From Zea mays (lineage: Eukaryota; Streptophyta; Magnoliopsida; Poales; Poaceae), in NCBI RefSeq assembly GCF_902167145.1, contig NC_050097.1:145725982-145789981 (forward strand): DNA of 64,000 nucleotides. Direction: 5' to 3'. How positions within the stretch are numbered: the stretch's first letter is position 1; every line of letters begins with the position of its first letter. Of this stretch, positions 53,361 to 64,000 are shown one piece after another. Below the pieces are notes generated by a model, which saw nothing but the letters and a program-made list of their open reading frames with translations, ran no database searches and had not been told where the DNA came from. A program made the position numbers and the translations under genes.

Positions 53361-54979
53361 TGTCGGGGACCATAATTAGGGGTACCCTCAAGACGCCTAA
53401 TTCTCAGCTGGTAACCCCCATCAGCATAAAGCTGCAAAGGCCTGATGGGTACGATTAAGTCAGGGATCAGTCCACACGAGTGACTCGATCATGCTTCACC
53501 CGAGCCTAGCCTCGGCCAAGGGCGGCCGACCTCGAGAGACTTCCGTCTCGCCCGAGGCCCCCTTTTTATGGCGGACACATCACCGGCTCGCCCGAGGCCT
53601 TGGCTTCGCTCAGAAGCAACCTTGACTAAATCGCCACACCGACTGACCAAATTGCAGGGGCATTTGACGCAAAGGTGGCCTGACACCTTTATCCAGACAC
53701 GCGCCCCCGGCAGAGCCGAAGTGACCACCGTCACTCCACCGCTCCACTAACCAGTCTGACAGAGGGACAGCGCCGCCTGCGCCACTCCGATTGCAGCACC
53801 ACTCGACAGAGTGAGTCTGACCGGCAGTCAGGTCTTGACAAAGGCGCCACGGCGAACTCCGCTCCGCCCGACCCTAGGGCTCGGACTCGGGCTAAGACCC
53901 GGAAGACGGCGAACTCCGCTCCGCCCGACCCCAGGGCTCGGACTCGGGCTAAGACCCGGAAGACGACGAACTCCGCTCCGCCCGACCCCAGGGCTCGGAC
54001 TCGGGCTAAGACCCGGAAGACGGCGAACTCCGCTCCGCCCGACCCCAGGGCTCGGACTCGGGCTAAGACCCGGAAGACGGCGAACTCCGCTCCGCCCGAC
54101 CCCAGGGCTCGGACTCGGGCTAAGACCCGAAAGACGACGAAACTCCGCCTCGCCCGACCCCAGGGCTCGGGCTTCGCCTCGGCCGAACGACTTCCGCCTC
54201 GCCCGACCCCATGGCTCGGGCTCGGCCACGGCAACAGAAGACGGACTCGACCTCGGCTTCGGAGGAACCCCCACGTCGCCCTGCCTAGGGCACAGACCGC
54301 CACGTCAACAGGAAGCGCCATCATCATCCTACCCCGAATCGACTCGGGTCACGGAGAACAAGACCGGCGTCCCATCCGGCCAGCTCCGCCAGAGGGGCAA
54401 TGATGGCGCTCCACAAGCTCTATGACGACGGCGGCCCCCAGCTCTCTTACGGAAGCAGAACGACGTCAGCAGGGACTCGACCGCTCCAACAGCTGTCCCT
54501 CCGCCAGGCTCCGCCGCACCTCCGACAGCCACGACATCACACCAGTAGGGTGCCCAGATCTCTCCGGCTGCCACATTGGCATATACCTAGGGCGCTAGCT
54601 CTCCCTCCGCTAGACACGTAGCGCTCTGCTACACCCCCCATTGTACACCTGGATCCTCTCCTTACGACTATAAAAGGAAGGACCAGGGCCTTCTCAGAGA
54701 AGGTTGGCCGCGCGGGACCGAGGACGGGACAGGCGCTCTCTTGAGGCCGCTCGCTTCCCTCACCCGCGTGGACGCTTGTAACCCCCCTACTGCAAGCGCA
54801 CCCGACCTGGGCGCGGGACGAACACGAAGGCCGCGGGACTTCCACCTCTCTCACGCTCGACTCCGGCCGCCTCGCCTCTCCCCTCTTCGCGCTCGCCCAC
54901 GCGCTCGACCCATCTGGGCTGGGGCACGCAGCACACTCACTCATCGGCTTGGGGACCCCCCTGTCTCGAAACGCCGACA
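53361..54979 (+). repeat. Element E 3' LTR
   Basis: It is 1619 bp, collinear with the 5' LTR without indels. The 57-bp array is at 53854-54138 and the TATA box at 54669-54676. Confidence 0.95.
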
Positions 54980-54984
54980 TATAC
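54980..54984 (+). repeat. Target-site duplication of element E, right copy (TATAC)
   Basis: Matches 41137-41141. Confidence 0.95.
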
Positions 54985-56499
54985 CTTAGAGAGAAACTGG
55001 TTCTAAAAATTCAAGGGCATACCCCTGAGGAAGGCCACGCCACACGGTGATATACGCCGTTGTAGCTCATCAAAAAATATTTAGTGCAAGGAATGGTGGC
55101 CGATCAGACTGCCAAGATAAGAAGCGAAAATAATCTTTTGTCTCCGCCCTTCATAAGATCAACATGTGCATTGCCTGTTAGGGTATTCATGCCAATTCTA
55201 ATCATAACCGCTTATACTAATTAGCCTGCTACAACATCATAAAAAATAATAGTCGAAATGCCACAAACAAAATAAAAGAAGAGAGTCGCCTCGGCTCAAA
55301 CTAAATTAAACTAAATAATATACAATAAAATAAAATAGTGAATCATGTAGGCTACGATCTAGGCTAGTCTTAGACTTGTCTGATTAAAGAAAGAGTAAAT
55401 AAAGATTGAAAAATCAATTCTCCATAGCCACGAAAAGTTGTCAATATTAGAATAGTTACAAAATAAAATGAATTCTTTTTACGGCAAGGTTTGTTCCAAC
55501 AAAATATTATTGCTTGCCATATCTTGAAAAATAAACATGTGTGATAAAATACTTGTCGCTCTTATTTCAATATATGTTATTCACACAATCAATAACAAAA
55601 CAATCTAATAAAAAATATCCAAAAAAGCATACTGAAGTCTGAAATATGCCATATTTATGTATACTTGAAATACGCACTATGTTATATCAATAAAAAGTTA
55701 TGCCTAACTAAGTCCTCAAATTAAATTAAATAGAATCATATATAAGTCGTGGTCAAATACCACATTATAAGCATATATGTCCATCTTGGTAATGTAAATT
55801 GTGTGCATATGTGATACAATGCATTGTCAAAAAAAGTGATAAACATCAAAGCGAATAATTCCTTCTCATATATCCACAGTGGCACAAAAAGATACATATA
55901 CTCAAATAATTAGACAAAGGCCATGTGCTGAATTATTAAAAACTTAGCGCCATGACATAGCTTCGACAAATATCAAGATACTCACAAAAACTATGCATGA
56001 ATTAAAATATATGTATATCATGGCTCGACAGAGAGCTGACCAAGCTGACAATAAAGAGATATTTGTTAGCCCGTCAACAATGAAATCATGTCGTATGTGA
56101 CGTACGCATGCATCCATCCACAACTACATGAGGCAAAGACTTTTGTTTTCTTTTGTAGTTTGTAATAGTCAGCCATATGATGTAATTTTATTTTTCTTTT
56201 ATGTATTCATGTTGGAACTCTTAATCAGGGTTTTCTCTACGGAGACGTAATTAACATAATTTTTATGCAAATATAAGAATTATGGAAGTATGAGCCTGGA
56301 ATACCTGTATTATTTACTCTATTATATCTAAATTAAAATTTGTATTTGTTGTGGAGACGATGTTTTTGTCGCCCGTTTTCCCAACATCAATGTGCAACAT
56401 CCGTCATCACCTTATTACCCCCGTTATTTATATTTCGACAAATCTCGATTGTCCACATTGTAGGCATTTTTTCTCTTCCACATGCTCCTTCATAAAAAC
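54985..56499. other. AT-rich stretch without genes
   Basis: The first 50 bp hold a palindrome half-unit and a second palindrome (55011-55030) related to 40382-40489. The rest shows nothing I can assign. It lies downstream of the CACTA transposase remnant in that element's orientation, so it may be decayed CACTA sequence. Confidence 0.4.
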
Positions 56500-57095
56500 C
56501 ATTTCTTAATTCATGCCGAGACCTTTGATAATTGTCTTTGAATGTTACATGTCTTTAGGCAATTATGGGGCTTTGGCCGTGCATCCTCGAAGAATTTTAA
56601 AATATCATTGTAACAATTGTTCAACAAAAAGTACTTGGACATAATGGCCATGAGTCGGTTCACAAAAGTGAGTATACTCACACCTGTGTGTTCATGCAAC
56701 AGCTCTTCAGAATCTTTTAAAAGCTTAAAAAATCTCAAAACCCCTAGTGTGGGAGGATCCTCAAGGCTAAGGTTTAACTTAGGACGCGTAGCAAATCTAG
56801 CATCTCATGCATCGCATCATCGCTTTCCTAACCTTTATTATCATCCTCTTCTACAATCAAATTGGAAACTACCTCACCATGATGTTCCCACACCTCATAT
56901 CCAGACATAAATACAAATTGATAGACATCTAGACTAACTGTTTCTTTATTAAGAAATATATTGTTTTTGCCGCTGGAAGGGCATCTAACAATGTCAGTTA
57001 ATAACAAGGAGAACGTACGGTCCACAAACTCTTTTGTCTTGGCTACTCACTCAACAGAATGTCGTCCATTTCTTAGTCCGACCATTGTACATCCA
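56500..57095 (-). pseudogene. CACTA (En/Spm) TNP2-type transposase remnant, N-terminal part
   Basis: In minus orientation there is a KWMYNGRTKKWTTF-like start near 57085, KEFVDRTFSLLL and DIVRCPSSGKNNIFLNKETV near 56980-56930, then SGYEVWEHHGE, a HEMLDLLR segment, and LLKDSEELLHEHTGVSILTF, VNRLMAIMSKYFLLNNCYND near 56720-56600. This motif order is that of the transposon-associated N-terminus and following region of TNP2-like transposases. The usual C-P-C cluster is changed to CPSS. Several stops and shifts occur, and the catalytic part is missing. Confidence 0.75.
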
Positions 57096-58335
57096 TTTAC
57101 AATTTTCAACCATACATGAGGCTGTTAAACCAAACCATGTCATAAAAACAGCATTCAACTTTCTTAGGTGTTGTCCACCCAAGAGTATTGGTACTACATC
57201 TATAGGCAAGCATAGATCCTAAACCCACGCAAGATTGGTCGACAAAACACAGATTTATGACAAGCTTATAGGATCCAAAGAAAATTTCAGCAACATAACC
57301 TCAGTGTTATCCAGCTGCACACCGAATATGGTGAATTGGAGAACAACATGGTTATACTGCTGAATCTCCCTCGGACCCGTAGGCCCGTCATAAAATTTCA
57401 TGTTTTATCCACCACTCTGTGGTTGTCCATAATAGGGGACAAGTACGTCTCACATGTGAGACGAGTCTGTCTGTAGCGGGTGACACATAGGTTTTGTTAC
57501 TAAAACAATACTACAACACATGCTAATAAGATAGCAAATGAATAAAAAAATACTATAACACACTTTTCAAACTAAATAATAATGCATGTTAATATGAAAT
57601 TAAATTAAAATATCTCGAACCACTAAATACAAAAACATCCGTTATTAATGAAATAAAAAACAAAATACATGTTAATATGAAATTGAAGTTAAACGTTATA
57701 TTAATTAATGGAATGACATTGTACATCCATTAAGATCATTAGTTATGCTTGAGGCTATTAAAGTGAGTCATGTCTTAAAAACACCATTCATCTTCATCAG
57801 CTGTATCGGTCCAACATCTATATGTAAGGATTGGTCCTAAACCCACCCAAGAGTGGCCGATAGAACATGGATTTATGAAAAGCCTATAGAATCCAAATGA
57901 AATTTCGATAGCATAACCTCGTTGTTTTCTAGCTGAAGGCCAAATATGGTGCAGTGGAGAACAACAAGATTATGCACACAAAATCTTCCTTGGACCCTGA
58001 GGCCCATCATAAATACCATGTTTTATCAGCAACTCCGAGGCTATCCATAATTAGGACAATTCTAGACAGGTACGTCTCAAATGTGTCGAGCATGTGAGAC
58101 TAGACTGTCTGAAACGAGTGACACATAGATTATGTTACTAAAAAAATACTATAACACATGTTAAGATTAAAATGTAAAGTATAAAAAAATACTATAACAC
58201 ACTTCTAAAACTAAACAATAATGCATGTTAATATGAAATTAAAGTAAAATATCCCAAACCACTAAATACAAAAAAACATGTGCTAATAATGGAATCAAAG
58301 TAAACAATAATACATGTTAATTAATGGAATCAAAC
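57076..58335 (-). repeat. Diverged tandem duplication upstream of the CACTA transposase
   Basis: 57076-57713 and 57718-58335 align collinearly with many substitutions and indels (both have CATCTATA, CCTAAACCCAC, GGAGAACAACA, ACACATAG, AATGCATGTTAATATGAAAT). On the minus strand both keep a short matching frame (copy 1 VVLQFTIFGVQLDNTEVML; copy 2 VVLHCTIFGLQLENNEVML) that ends in TAA at the same point. Confidence 0.75.
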
Positions 58336-58395
58336 TACTATTTCAATGCATCATTGACGGAACATGTGATTAATTATATTGACCTCTCCACATAG

Positions 58396-58463
58396 TCGGA
58401 GCTGGGATGTGCAAAAGGTCGTGGTGGCAGCCAGGTCGCTGCCGAGATGATGGAGGACGCGTC
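58396..58463 (+). pseudogene. Exon-like ORF, left part (split by solo LTR)
   Basis: The frame opens after TAG 58393-58395 and reaches the LTR in phase 2. Removing the solo LTR and one GCGTC copy lets it continue at 61140-61266 to TGA, about 63 codons in all, with MMEDASWRREVYRASVRDK in the middle. No family is recognised. It may be an unrelated gene fragment or part of the CACTA element. Confidence 0.3.
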
Positions 58464-61134
58464 TGTGATACCCCAATTTTCTGAAAAGAAGTTAAATTTC
58501 TTTTTCTCTTTTCTTTCATGTTCTGTGGCATTGGGGTTTGGAGTTTCATGAGGCATTCCTCAGGGAAACAGTAGATCTTTTGGCATTTTTTTCTGCTGGG
58601 GTCGGGAGCTCAGATGTGAGAGCGAGTTTGGGTCATTGATCTCGATCCGATGGATGGGAGCCCCCCTCTCCTCCCCAACCCTAGCCGACCCCCTCTCCCT
58701 CTCCCCAATTGTTGCAGCCGCCCCCTACCTCTTCCTCTCCTCCCCATTTGCAGCCACCCTCTACCCTCTCCACGACTTCCTCCTCCCTCTAGATCTCCCC
58801 CCACGCAGCAAGGAACGAGAAGAGGAGGAGCAAGTTGAATTGAAGAGGAAGAGAGGATCAAGGAGATGTTCTACCCCATCTCTTCTTGCAGTTTTCTTGG
58901 GGAAACCCTAGGTAAGGATAAGATCCATGTTCCTCCCTATAATTATGTGTTTTTGGAGGTTGTGAATCATGGGGATTGAAGGATTAGAGGTTGGATTAGA
59001 TGGGGGGTTAGTTTTTGATCTCGAAATTAGTTTCTGCAGAATGGCAGATTCGACAGTTTCTGTTCATACCAGTTTTCTGTGCTCTTAGTGGCCTCAAAAA
59101 AATAAAAAGTCTATCTATGAGTCATAGATAATTTGTAGATCTTTCCGTGACCATGAAGAAAACTCCAATCGGACATCAGATCAAAAAGTTATTGCAGTTT
59201 GATTATAACAGTTTTTCAGTCTCACAATTCTATGTAGAATCTGTTCTCTTAAGATTTAGGCAATTTTATCAACAGAATTAAACTTTAGGTTAGTAAAAGA
59301 AGTTGTAGATAATTATATAATCTTTCTAGATTGTTAAAGAGTGCATTCATATGAATTTTGAAACTCAAGTTATGTTTGTTTTACTGTGGCTGTTCCTGTT
59401 TGCCTGACAAAAATGAGCGGGTCTGTTCACTGGTAGGTTTCATCTAGTATATGGCCGAATTGGCTCTTTCAACTATGGAGACTTTTGTAGAGGGATAAAA
59501 GATATTACTGCCAGAAGAATTTCATAATTTTTGGTTGAGTAGTTTGGGAGATAACGAATTTTGAAGTTAACTATGTTGCTGTCTAAAACAGATTCAGTCA
59601 GTTATCTTGTTAGATGTTTTAGAACTTATAGATGGCTGAATTTAATTATCTATTGAATACCGAAGTTGTAGAGTATTTTGTGTAGATACTCCTAGAGTAT
59701 TTATTTGATATCACCACTGTCATAATTTTAAAGATACAAAATTAACAAACAGCGCTGCTGCTGTATGGCATGTGGTTCAGGGTGAGAGTCTTTCCACCAG
59801 GTCTTGGTTTTCAGTGTAGGAGCAAATTGTTGATTGTTAGCAAATGTTTGTGAAATATTTGTACTAAGTTTTATGGATGCTAGCAGGTGGCTACACTCCA
59901 GATCATGCCCAGTAAATTTTTCTTCTTCGATGAAGGCAAGTGAATGTAGCGGTGGTTGCTACCGTTTTGACCTGTTACTTCTATCGCCAACACTCTAATA
60001 TTCAGAATTATTGGATTCTTTCATAATTGAACTATATGATGATGTTTTACTTGATTGTATTATATGGATGCTCTATCATATATTGATGATGATTATGGTT
60101 CGAGTATGACCCATGAGATTAATTCACTCCCCTGTAGGTAGATGAAGCATTATTTGAGGTTGGTATTGTATCTGAAGGCAGATGAAGTATTATTTGAGGT
60201 TTGTATTGTATCTGAAGGCAGATGAAGTATTAATTGAGGTTTGTATTGTATCTGAAGGAAGTGTAGTTTATTGGTAAATGCAGCATGCCATATACATTGC
60301 ATGACTCATTTGCATCTGAATTTTTGTTGTGACCTATGGTCCAACCGTACCGGTACAACTTAGCATCGTACGTTGCCCGAGGAGGGGTACGATGCGGCTT
60401 CATACCCTTAGAGGTATGAAGGCAGAGGACATATGCTTTGCATTCATATGAATTCATTGAAGTGATATTTGCAGATGATGTGGTTTTATACCCTCAGAGG
60501 TATGAAGACACAGGACCTACACATTGAATTCATGTGCATACATTGAGTGATATTTGCAGGTATTGTTGACGCAGAAAAGTGTTATACAACCTATCATGGT
60601 TGTTCGAGGAAATGAGATGGTATTGGTTATATTGGGACTACTGAGTCCTATATCTACAAGTATTTCTGATCTTATTTGTGATTCTTTTAGAATGTTGATT
60701 AATTCAATTTGTGGTTTAAATATCTCGTCAAAACAATTTGCTTGCTGAGATGTTTCATCTCACTCTTGCATTACTCAATGCAGGTGTTTGTTACTCATCA
60801 AGGGGAGTGGGAAGTAGCAGCACATCCACCTTCACTCTCATAATAATGCTGCCTAGGCGCAGTCATGATTTAATTAGAAACTTCTTGTCAAAGGATGTTT
60901 GTTTTTAACTAGTCGTGCGCACTGGTTAATTCAGTTCATGTCGTTATGGTTGTGTTCCCATTGCTAGCAGATTATTAATGTCTATTATGTTTTCTTATCA
61001 TGATATCTATTTATACTTTGTTGCTTCCCTGTTTATGCAATTTTCAAAGGAGATGCTGTCGAAATTTTATATATGAATGTTAGATGTGTAGTTTAGTAGC
61101 ATTCTAGGGTGTTTGTGGATCCCGGGGTGTTACA
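58464..61134 (+). repeat. Solo LTR, 2671 bp, TSD GCGTC
   Basis: TGTGATACCCC at 58464, GGGTGTTACA at 61134. GCGTC at 58459-58463 and 61135-61139. No internal domain exists, so it is the product of LTR-LTR recombination. Orientation follows the TGTGATACCCC start and a leader with donor CCTAG|GTAAGG at 58911/58912. Inside are a 40-bp x3 tandem repeat and a GAAG|GCAAGT motif (59935/59936) like that of B and C. Confidence 0.85.
60141..60260 (+). repeat. 40-bp tandem repeat x3
   Basis: Units start with GATGAAG at 60141, 60181 and 60221 and differ at few positions. Just downstream, a roughly 95-bp duplicated block with ATACCCT-AGAGGTATGA begins near 60406 and 60491. Confidence 0.9.
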
Positions 61135-61139
61135 GCGTC

Positions 61140-61266
61140 GTGGCGGCGTGAGGTGTATCGAGCGAGCGTCCGTGACAAGAATGTGTGTTTTGAGAAAGAC
61201 AGGCCATATGACTATGCCAAGCATAGAAGCGAGTTGGATGAAATCATCCATTACAGAATATCATGA
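61140..61266 (+). pseudogene. Exon-like ORF, right part (split by solo LTR)
   Basis: Continues the frame of 58396-58463 and ends TGA at 61264-61266, 18 bp before a CACTA terminus. Contains KDRPYDYAKHRSELDEIIHY. No family is recognised. Confidence 0.3.
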
Positions 61267-61284
61267 CAACATCAAGACCATTGG

Positions 61285-61980
61285 CACTACTATACATAGC
61301 TCAATAGCGACGGTTGTGAACCTATTTACACTGTCTTTTTTAGAACTGCCAGTGTTAGGGGCCAGTAGAAATCATTATTTTTACAAGCGGGTAACCGCTA
61401 GTGGAAATCGATTTCCACTAACGATCGGCATAATAAAACCGCAGTAAAAATTATTTCCACGAAACATAAAATGGGTTTTAAAAATAGCAAAATAATTTTA
61501 ATATTTAAAGAGAGGCATCGGACCATCCCACATGTCTGTGTCGAAGTTGCAGGTCACGACATTTTTCGCGGTTCCTAGGAATCGGACCCCCAACATTACC
61601 CCTCGTGTGAACCCTCCTCTACCACGCCGCCTATGATGTCCTTTGTGTTTAGTTTATAGTTTTATTGCCCAAATATTACAACCAAATGAGTGTAAATTGT
61701 TTGTTTGATACTTTGAAGTTCTACAAGTTTTACTTTGACACTTTTCTCATCTGAGGTCATTTGCAAAATTTCAATTTTAAATCTTATAAATTTATATGGA
61801 ATTTTTTAGAGACAAAATAATTTCAAATAAAAAGTTGTCAACTACAAACTTTCATAATTTTTAGAGATGTACAACTTTATATTGCTGACTTTTTTATATG
61901 AGGGCATTTGAAAAACTAAAAAAATTAAGGGTAAAAATGATTCAAAGTCAACTCAAGAAAGTCGTGGACAACCTATGAAC
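61285..61980 (+). mobile_element. CACTA-like terminus and internal non-coding sequence
   Basis: CACTACTATACATAGCTC at 61285 begins a stretch with GCGACGGTTGTGAACC and TTTCCACTAACGATCGG motifs of the CACTA subterminal kind. 61700-61900 has AAAAAGTTGTCAACTACAAA and ATGTACAACTTTATATTG, motifs common in grass CACTA interiors. No right end (TAGTG) with a matching 3-bp duplication is evident, so the element is truncated. No transposase here. Confidence 0.5.
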
Positions 61981-62004
61981 CAACCTTGTTTTCTTGCTAA
62001 CTTC

Positions 62005-62048
62005 TTCTTGAATCTCGGGGGCGAGATTCCTGTTAAGGGGGTTAGATC
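62005..62048 (+). other. Element F 3' end: inverted repeat and polypurine tract
   Basis: CTCGGGGGCGAG at 62014-62025 is followed by TTAAGGGGGTTAG and then an LTR start at 62049. No coding sequence of F remains upstream. Confidence 0.7.
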
Positions 62049-64000
62049 TGTAACACCCTGAATTTGGGGGTATAAAATTTCTTTCCTAATATCCACCAAA
62101 TTTAGGTGTTACTCTCTCAGTTCTTCGCATTCCTTTCTCTTTTTCCTAAAAAGGGAGAATTATTTTGTTTTATATTACCGTAAACCTAGTGGAATGAGCC
62201 CTAGAGGCACTTTGGGTGTTGCATTCATGCCGTAGCATGGCGTTTCTAAGTGCAAAATGTGTTTGAAACATGTTAACATATGTTATAAAAGCGCTCGGTA
62301 AATTTTCATATTTTTCAGAATATTTTTCTATTTTCTGGAAACCAAAATCTATTTATTTGAGGAACTTAAATATGTTTTTAGAAACTCTAATTATGTGTTT
62401 TGAGTTCATTAGGAGGCAAAACGTTTATAGGAATTTTCTGGAATTTTTGGAAGTATCTATAATATTTTGAGCACAAAATATGGATTTCTAGGCTTTTTCG
62501 AATTTTAAAAATGGTAAAATTCGAATTTTAACCGAATTTTCATTTCGTCCGAACCCTAGATATATATACATGTCCGGCTTCATCTCGTCAAGCCCGTTCC
62601 AGAACACGAAACAGTTTCTCCAAATTCAATCCCTAGCTCCCGGTATTACTTGCCGAAGTTCGGAGCGGTTCCACCTCCGGCGAGCAATTACTCCTGATCC
62701 GTGCATCGTCTGGTGAATCCGAGGGTACCGTTGCGTTCGTCTCGTCGAGGGCTTTGTCGGCGCGCGTTCGGTTCGTCGATCGGACACCCGAATCTCCGGT
62801 AATCGTTGGATTTCTCATTGGCTCCAGCGAGGGTCTTCTTCCCCAGTGAGAAACCTCCATTATTGTACCTAGGGTTTCTTCGTGTTCTTCGTTTCCCCTC
62901 CGTGCAGGGCCTCCCTCACTCTCCCCTCAACATCCCCAACGGCGGCGCCCCTCCCCCTCCGTTTCTCCTCCCGGCGGTGCCCCTTTCCCCTCCCCGGCGG
63001 CGGCGATGGTTGGCGGCCGGCGACGACGGCCGTGCTCCCGCGCGCCCCTCCCCGGCGGCGGTGGCCGTGCCCCGTGCTCCCGCACCCACACCCGGCCGTC
63101 CGGACCCGACCTCCCCTGCGCAGCCCCCTCCCTTTCCTCTCCTCTCTCTTCCATGGATGGGAGGAAGAAGATGAAGAGAGGAAGAAGACGATAACAATTC
63201 TGTAAATTTAGTTCGCGCGAATTACAGTATGGTTTAAAATAAACATAACTTTTGCGTTTTAAATCCGATTCGATCCATTCAAAATGCGTTAGATTTGTAT
63301 TAAATTTATCTTAATTTAGCAATATTTATCACCACTGTTGCGCATTTTATTTAATTTATTTAAATGTTTGTTTAACCAATGGCTACTAGAGCGACATTTC
63401 AATTTTAAAATCTAATTTCAGAATTCGATTTGCGTATTTATAATTAGTCACCAACATGATTAATCTTAACTAAAATATTTCTCATTAATAATTGTTTAGT
63501 TTAATCACGTTGTTTATTTGTTAGTTTCGCATGTCGGTCCGCGCGTACTGTGCGCGTGCCGCGGTGCTGATTCGCGCGCGTCGTCGCGTGTCGTTCGCGA
63601 GTGTCGTGCGTGTTGTTCGCACGCGTTGTCGCACGCCATTCGCGTGTGTCGCACGCCTTGCCGCACGTCGTTCGCGCGTATCTCGCGTGTTGATCGCGCG
63701 TGTCGCACGGTGTCTGCGCGTGATAATAAATTGATTTCACTTATAAACACTCATGTTAACGATATTAATACGTGAGGTTACATATTTTAGATAATTAACT
63801 TAAAGTTTGCTCGACTAATATTTATTAGATTAATATCCCAATTAGAGTAAAATGTTAGTGTTCAACTTGCGCTTTTATAATAAACATTAATATGGCTAAT
63901 ATCAACTTAACTACCTTTTATTTATTTAATATTTGTTTAGTATAAACGTGTCATCTATTTAATGTTAGTGTATCCGCGCGTCGTTTGCACGCTGTCGTGT
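62049..64000 (+). repeat. Element F 3' LTR, cut by the window edge
   Basis: TGTAACACCCTG start, related over about 80 bp to element A's LTR. TATA-like TATATATAC at 62561. A GC-rich leader (62580-63190) and AT-rich sequence with an unusual CpG-dense tract (63527-63722) follow. At least 1952 bp; the end is not seen. Confidence 0.7.
63527..63722. repeat. CpG-dense imperfect repeat tract inside LTR F
   Basis: Irregular repeats of TCGCGCGTGTCG/CGCACG-type words, sharply bounded by AT-rich DNA. A similar piece restarts at about 63973. Confidence 0.75.

Larger units (their letters stand above)
41142..54979 (+). mobile_element. Element E: young Tat-type Ty3/gypsy retrotransposon
   Basis: LTRs 41142-42760 and 53361-54979 are both exactly 1619 bp, start TGTCGGGGACC and end CGCCGACA, and carry the TATAC duplication. 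By eye they differ at about ten sites, all transitions (0.6%). Internal features are PBS, gag-protease, RT-RNase H-second RNase H-integrase and a 4-kb 3' region. The extra RNase H domain and the absence of a chromodomain point to the Tat lineage. GC content is far above that of its surroundings. Confidence 0.95.

Noticed and set aside
52612..53391. 259-codon minus-strand frame near E's 3' LTR
   Set aside because: No motif, overlaps PPT and LTR start, composition typical of GC-rich spurious frames.
62190..62196. TAGTG as right end of the CACTA element starting at 61285
   Set aside because: It lies inside F's LTR and the following bases do not repeat the TGG before 61285.
63501..63775. Frames on both strands over the CpG-rich tract
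   Set aside because: They are explained by the repeat itself; arginine/valine or threonine/arginine-rich products without homologues.

Overview
This is nuclear DNA from a grass, most likely a panicoid/andropogonoid species of the maize, sorghum, sugarcane and Miscanthus group. The evidence is wall-to-wall nested LTR retrotransposons of two Ty3/gypsy lineages (chromoviruses of the Tekay/Del type and a GC-rich Tat-type element), plus hAT, Tourist-like and CACTA DNA transposon pieces. I see no intact host gene, rRNA, tRNA or CRISPR array. The species cannot be fixed from the sequence alone. Lineage names rest on recognised protein motifs, not on a search.

Layout. Positions 1-20674 are a decayed chromovirus (element A, +). 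Its gag is split by a younger complete chromovirus, element B (1386-16352, +), which has two LTRs of about 4.36 kb, a perfect 5-bp target duplication (CCCTG) and roughly 0.65% LTR divergence by eye. The 3' LTR of A runs into a 5'-truncated chromovirus C (about 20675-28090, +), whose reverse transcriptase is itself interrupted by a 925-bp hAT element with an 8-bp duplication. 28091-29413 looks like LTR remnant, possibly the rest of A's LTR. Element D (about 29446-39626, minus) is an old chromovirus with one full and one truncated LTR. 39627-40127 is a hAT-type end rich in GAGC motifs, and 40128-41141 holds a palindrome cluster, a Tourist-like MITE and an (AT)n tract. Element E (41142-54979, +) is a young Tat-type gypsy element with 1619-bp LTRs that differ at about ten sites, all transitions, and the TSD TATAC. 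It landed in the centre of one of those palindromes. 54980-58335 contains a CACTA TNP2 transposase remnant on the minus strand. A 2671-bp solo LTR (58464-61134, TSD GCGTC) follows, then a CACTA-like terminus (61285 on), then the PPT and long LTR of another chromovirus, F, which runs off the window.

How the parts work. Each autonomous-type element once encoded Gag, protease, reverse transcriptase, RNase H and integrase (the chromoviruses also a chromodomain) and copied itself through RNA. Every copy here carries stops or frameshifts. B and E are close to intact and recently inserted.

The most unusual signals are three. First, the LTRs of B, C and D each contain a small open reading frame split by a phase-1 GC-AG intron with a shared donor context (AAG|GCAAG) and an acidic C-terminus. 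Second, a related extra ORF lies upstream of gag in A, B and D. Third, in all three elements gag begins directly at a CAG splice-acceptor-like site. Together they suggest an alternatively spliced accessory coding system in these chromoviruses.
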